Origin: Tumebacillus avium
GTDB taxonomy: Bacteria > Bacillota > Bacilli > Tumebacillales > Tumebacillaceae
DNA length: 64,000 bases
Assembly: GCF_002162355.1 (NCBI RefSeq)
Contig: NZ_CP021434.1
Coordinates: 2,642,501 to 2,706,500, forward strand
Direction of reading: 5' to 3'
A program made the translations under genes and the position numbers. A model generated the notes under the pieces. The model was not told where the DNA came from. It did not search any database and saw only the letters and a list, made by a program, of their open reading frames with translations. Position 1 is the first letter of the stretch. Each line of letters begins with the position of its first letter. Below, piece after piece: positions 60,994 to 64,000 of the stretch.

Positions 60994-61539
60994 TTGAACA
61001 AACCTGTTTTTTTAAGCTACCCTGTTCCTTTTACTCAAAAGCAAAAAAAATTCATCGAAAGAGTATGTGAGGAGTTGGAGGGTAAAGGGCTTCAACCGAG
61101 AACATTGGGAGTAACTGATTATGATATGGATGCTCCATTGACAGCAATTCGAAGGTTAATGGTGGAATCAAATGGACTTTTAACTATTGCATTTAGACGG
61201 GCATACATTCACGATGGGACAGGGAAGCCAAATTCCGATCTAGAAAACGTCCAATCCTATGACATTTCTGAGAAATGGTTGACAAGTCCTTATTGCCAAA
61301 TTGAACCTGCAATGGCCTTTCAAATCGGATTGCCTATTTTAATTTTTAGAGAGAAAGGTGTAATGGCTGATGGCATATTGGAGAAGGGGGTAATTGGTAC
61401 ATACCTTCCAGAGTTTGATCTCGATGATGATCTCGACATTTATTTTAAACAACAAGAGTGGAAACAACTTATGAGAAAGTGGGTGAAATTAGTCGATACT
61501 GTATATGAAAATAAGGGATGTCCACCAAAACTTTACTAG
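60994..61539 (+). CDS. TIR-like domain protein, possible defence effector
   Basis: A 181-aa protein from TTG 60994 (weak ribosome site TGAGG). The start PVFLSYPVPFTQKQKKFIER near 4-23 recalls the first strand and helix of TIR domains. LTAIRRLMVESNGLLTIAFR near 49-68 forms the second core. SPYCQIEPAMAFQIGLPILI near 98-117 places Glu104 where TIR NADases have their catalytic Glu (the WCxxE region). TIR proteins deplete NAD or make signalling nucleotides in anti-phage defence; that role here is inference. The base composition is visibly richer in A+T than the mtn operon, suggesting transfer. A 23-base imperfect copy of the mtnD tail lies on the far side. Confidence 0.6.
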   Translation: MNKPVFLSYPVPFTQKQKKFIERVCEELEGKGLQPRTLGVTDYDMDAPLTAIRRLMVESNGLLTIAFRRAYIHDGTGKPNSDLENVQSYDISEKWLTSPYCQIEPAMAFQIGLPILIFREKGVMADGILEKGVIGTYLPEFDLDDDLDIYFKQQEWKQLMRKWVKLVDTVYENKGCPPKLY

Positions 61540-61782
61540 CTGATTTATAACAAACTAAACGGGGAATGTTCAGTCCAATTTGACGAAAAAGTTAGTTCGT
61601 TGTGGGGACGTAATCTCCCAAAAAACGAGTAACTTTCATAAAGGTACAACCGGCTATTGCAATCGCGTTCAGTAAAAGTCATTGAAATTCATAATGTGGT
61701 GAGAGAGAATCGAGACTGTAAAGAACGATAAAAAGGCACAGTTATCATCCCGTAGAAAATCGTTTTTTCCCAATAAGAGACA

Positions 61783-61805
61783 GTTGAGTAGCGGTGTATG
61801 ATGGG
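61783..61805 (+). repeat. Direct repeat, right copy (mtnD tail relic)
   Basis: GTTGAGTAGCGGTGTATGAT and GGG repeat the mtnD 3' end, including its VAVYD codons. The frame is closed just upstream by TGA, so it is a relic and not a working gene end. Confidence 0.6.
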
Positions 61806-61835
61806 GTTTTAGTACATAACAAGGGGAAATTGGGG

Positions 61836-61864
61836 AACTCCTCACGAATTGTGAGGAGTTTTTA
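61836..61864 (+). terminator. Terminator-like hairpin in the accessory end
   Basis: A perfect 10-bp stem, AACTCCTCAC with GTGAGGAGTT, a five-base loop and TTTTA. It follows the mtnD-tail relic and may once have ended the mtn transcript. Confidence 0.7.
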
Positions 61865-61865
61865 T

Positions 61866-62740
61866 CTATCAGCTTCGACTTCGAGCGTTAGCAAGTTGAA
61901 GTAAAACCACTCTGTGATGTCGCAGTCATTCCCTGGGTGATGGTCAGGTAACTTTCGGCCTAGTTTTTGCTTGTCGGTATTACATTGGTATTGTATCCAG
62001 CTAGGTGGCGTGGTGTTGTTCGTGCTCACGTTAGAGGTCAATGGTTTGCTGGTGGTCGGCCTGCCAGAGAGAGAACGCCTTGAGGACGAGTTCATGCCAA
62101 TGGAAGGACTGGCATGGCGGGTCATCATTATATTTTGTCAGTATTGACAGATGAAAAGTATATTTTATTATCTAATCATGAAAAAAATTTATATTTTGTT
62201 CCAGTTGAGGGAGAGGGATGACATTTATGTTGATCTCCGTTACCTGTTTGCACGTAAGGGGACTGTGGGCTTTGCCGTTCTTCACGATGCATGCAGTACG
62301 CTCTGCCACCCAATCCAGACAGGCAAAGGGAGTGCTGTATTTTTCGACAGACCGGGAAGGGCTTTTTACTTATTGGACACTCTCCGCTTAGGGAAGCGAA
62401 AGCGATATGGGGGAATTTAGGGAAAAGATAATCATTTGAAATCAATGCAGATGAGCTTCAATACCATCGATATGAGGAGAGACTGTTCCTAGTTGGGAAG
62501 CAGCGATGAGAGCTCTTTACGAGAAATAAGAATCGGTAATGGTAATAGATTGAGCATGGAAAGTTGTGCAGATGGTAGTGAATGAGATACGATCTGTTTT
62601 GTCTTAGGATTTTGCTTGTATAGCGACTAATGATAAACTAAAGCTATCGAATAGTCATGCGCTCAAATCCCAAGGGATTGGAAAATCATAAGTGTATCTT
62701 GAAAATCAGTAATTAGTATAAATTTGGGGGTGGCTATATA
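61866..62740. other. Gene-poor accessory stretch, possible relics
   Basis: No convincing gene. Open frames on both strands (about 61862-62128 minus and 62151-62445 on either strand) lack ribosome sites and family signals. Fragments such as HWHELVLKAFSLWQADHQQ, seen on the minus strand near 62040-62110, read like decayed protein but cannot be placed. The stretch 62450-62740 shows only A+T-rich spacer. Confidence 0.4.
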
Positions 62741-64000
62741 ATGTGGCCTTTTAGTCAAGATGTTTACTCACTCGAAGATATTTATGGGATTGGAGAAGTA
62801 CCGCCAGAGGATTGTCCTACTTATATTGAAAGAAAGGCACACAAAAGTTTTGTTTATACTGTCCAACATGAAAAACAACATATTGTGGTGTACGGTGCAT
62901 CGCGGCAAGGTAAGTCTTGGTTAATTGAGAAGTATTGTCCTAATTTTATTAGAGTGGGTTGTGATGCGAAATTTACTCGTGAGAGTCTATTTAAAGCCAT
63001 GCTTCACGAATTAAATATTAAAGTGGGTAGTCTTCAAAGAGGGAAGAACTCGGAGAAAAATAATGAACTACAAATAAACGGTGCAATACAGTTGCAGTTA
63101 CCACTATTTGCAAAATCCGACTTAAAAGCCGGAGGCAAAGCTGCTATTAAAAAGGCAGAGAATGAGAGTTTCACTTATGTTAACATAGATTTGGAAAATC
63201 AAAGCGAGGTAATAACTGCTATAAGTGAAGTGATCGGTGATAAATTCATCGTACTAGAAAACTTCCATTATCTCGAACCGAGTGTTCAAAAAACTTTCGC
63301 TAGCTCTCTAAAAGAGTTTCTTTACTACCCGATTAGGGTAGTAATTGTTGGTGTATGGAAGGAAACGACAAAGCTTGTCTCCCTAGCAAGTGATTTAACC
63401 AACAGAGTTGAGCCAATTGACATTGGTGATTGGACTAAAGATGAACTACTTGAAATTGTATCTAATGGCGACAAAGCGTTAAACACATATACAGACAGTG
63501 CAATAATTGAGAAGTTTATTGAACATTCGGGGAGAAATGTCGGCATATTTAAATCTCTGATGAAAAACTACTGTAAATTGCACGGAGTATATCAATCACA
63601 AAAAAAGAAAACTATTTTAAGTGATCATAGCTTAGCAGATGAGGCTTTGGAAAAAAGTTATCAAGAAGTGGTCGTTCCTGCATTGGATAGACTCCATAAA
63701 TTGGCTAGGTCTAAGAAGTCTGGAGGAAAAGGGCTAAGATACTATATTGTAAAATCATTGCTTGAAATAATGACTGAAAGCGACATTGATAAATTGGTGG
63801 ATGGAATTCTAGTGAATCATGTAATTCAAAAAGTGCAATCTAACAAGGAAGTGAAATTTCAACAGCAAAATATCAAACAGGAACTTTTGATATTGCATAC
63901 ACGTGAGGAAACGGTAGCATCAGAAGGAACTGCCAGTACAAATTTTATACCTTTGTTCTATTTCGACCAAGGAAAAGATCGGGTTTTTATTGTGGAATCT
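62741..64000 (+). CDS. P-loop ATPase (AAA/STAND-like), 3' end outside window
   Basis: Open from ATG 62741 to the window edge (420 codons seen), behind GGGGGTGG (62724-62731). Walker A is GASRQGKS at residues 52-59, and a Walker-B-like strand with Glu173 lies in KFIVLENFHYL. A sensor-like strand (PIRVVIVGVWKETTKL) and a helical lid follow, the order of AAA/Orc-STAND ATPases that load or sense partners. After about residue 290 the chain is helical with basic patches (ARSKKSGGKGLRYY). The final visible part, FIPLFYFDQGKDRVFIV, begins another domain. A+T-rich like the TIR gene. It may be part of a defence island, but I do not recognise the system. Confidence 0.75.
   Translation, partial: MWPFSQDVYSLEDIYGIGEVPPEDCPTYIERKAHKSFVYTVQHEKQHIVVYGASRQGKSWLIEKYCPNFIRVGCDAKFTRESLFKAMLHELNIKVGSLQRGKNSEKNNELQINGAIQLQLPLFAKSDLKAGGKAAIKKAENESFTYVNIDLENQSEVITAISEVIGDKFIVLENFHYLEPSVQKTFASSLKEFLYYPIRVVIVGVWKETTKLVSLASDLTNRVEPIDIGDWTKDELLEIVSNGDKALNTYTDSAIIEKFIEHSGRNVGIFKSLMKNYCKLHGVYQSQKKKTILSDHSLADEALEKSYQEVVVPALDRLHKLARSKKSGGKGLRYYIVKSLLEIMTESDIDKLVDGILVNHVIQKVQSNKEVKFQQQNIKQELLILHTREETVASEGTASTNFIPLFYFDQGKDRVFIVES

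Noticed and set aside
61862-62445. Open frames of 88-89 codons on both strands in the accessory end
   Set aside because: No ribosome sites, no recognisable family, overlapping on both strands; listed only as possible relics.

Overview
The window comes from a member of the Bacillota, class Bacilli. Shine-Dalgarno sites are strong (AAGGAGG type), TTG and GTG starts are common, terminators are crisp, and the genes include a SAM-I (S-box) riboswitch, queDEC, a Bacillus-type methionine salvage operon, fRMsr and sporulation-kinase-like sensors. An Alicyclobacillaceae/Tumebacillus-like host is my guess from gene style; no marker proves it.

Layout. (1) Positions 1-13914 hold a type III CRISPR-Cas locus, most like subtype III-D: the 3' part of cas6, then an operon of cas10 (GGDD cyclase motif, no HD nuclease), several Cas7-type RAMP genes, a Csx10-like Cas5-group gene broken by a -1 frameshift, a small-subunit gene, a small unknown gene and a CARF-HEPN ribonuclease gene. 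Then come an HTH-TPR regulator of RRNPP type and an overlapping 44-codon gene for a secreted Phr-like peptide. A leader and an array of 26 repeats (25 spacers) follow. cas1 and cas2 are not in the window. (2) 14089-22255: a giant secreted RHS/YD-repeat protein (about 2250 aa) with a variable C-terminal tip and an unrecognised downstream gene. (3) 22280-27803: queosine precursor genes queD-queE-queC, a tyrosine-recombinase-fold protein lacking key catalytic residues, tcdA, a lipoprotein and free-methionine sulfoxide reductase. (4) 27981-31855: a phosphonate/phospholipid head-group cluster (CDP-alcohol phosphatidyltransferase, a cytidylyltransferase-AEP transaminase fusion, a second nucleotidyltransferase) and thpR. 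(5) 31870-45054: a metallo-beta-lactamase-fold hydrolase, an FtsW/RodA protein, an orphan histidine kinase, transporters, DedA, glycerophosphodiesterase, PlsY, and an ECF sigma/anti-sigma pair. (6) 45203-49338: ccdA, a TlpA/ResA thioredoxin, an Lgt-like membrane protein and a two-component system. (7) 49704-55343: metal handling, with a multicopper oxidase, an ArsR/CadC sensor with promoter and operator, a His-rich P1B ATPase and a PCYCGC lipoprotein. (8) 56268-60902: methionine salvage, mtnE, then an S-box riboswitch controlling mtnW-X-B-D. (9) 60994-64000: an A+T-rich accessory end with a TIR-like gene just behind mtnD, a gene-poor stretch, and an AAA/STAND-like ATPase running off the window.

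The most interesting point is the putative peptide quorum-sensing pair between the type III effector operon and its array. It suggests, but does not prove, that interference may be density-controlled. The second is the TIR-like gene flanked by an imperfect second copy of the mtnD tail, which looks like the scar of an insertion. No rRNA, tRNA or complete insertion sequence was recognised.
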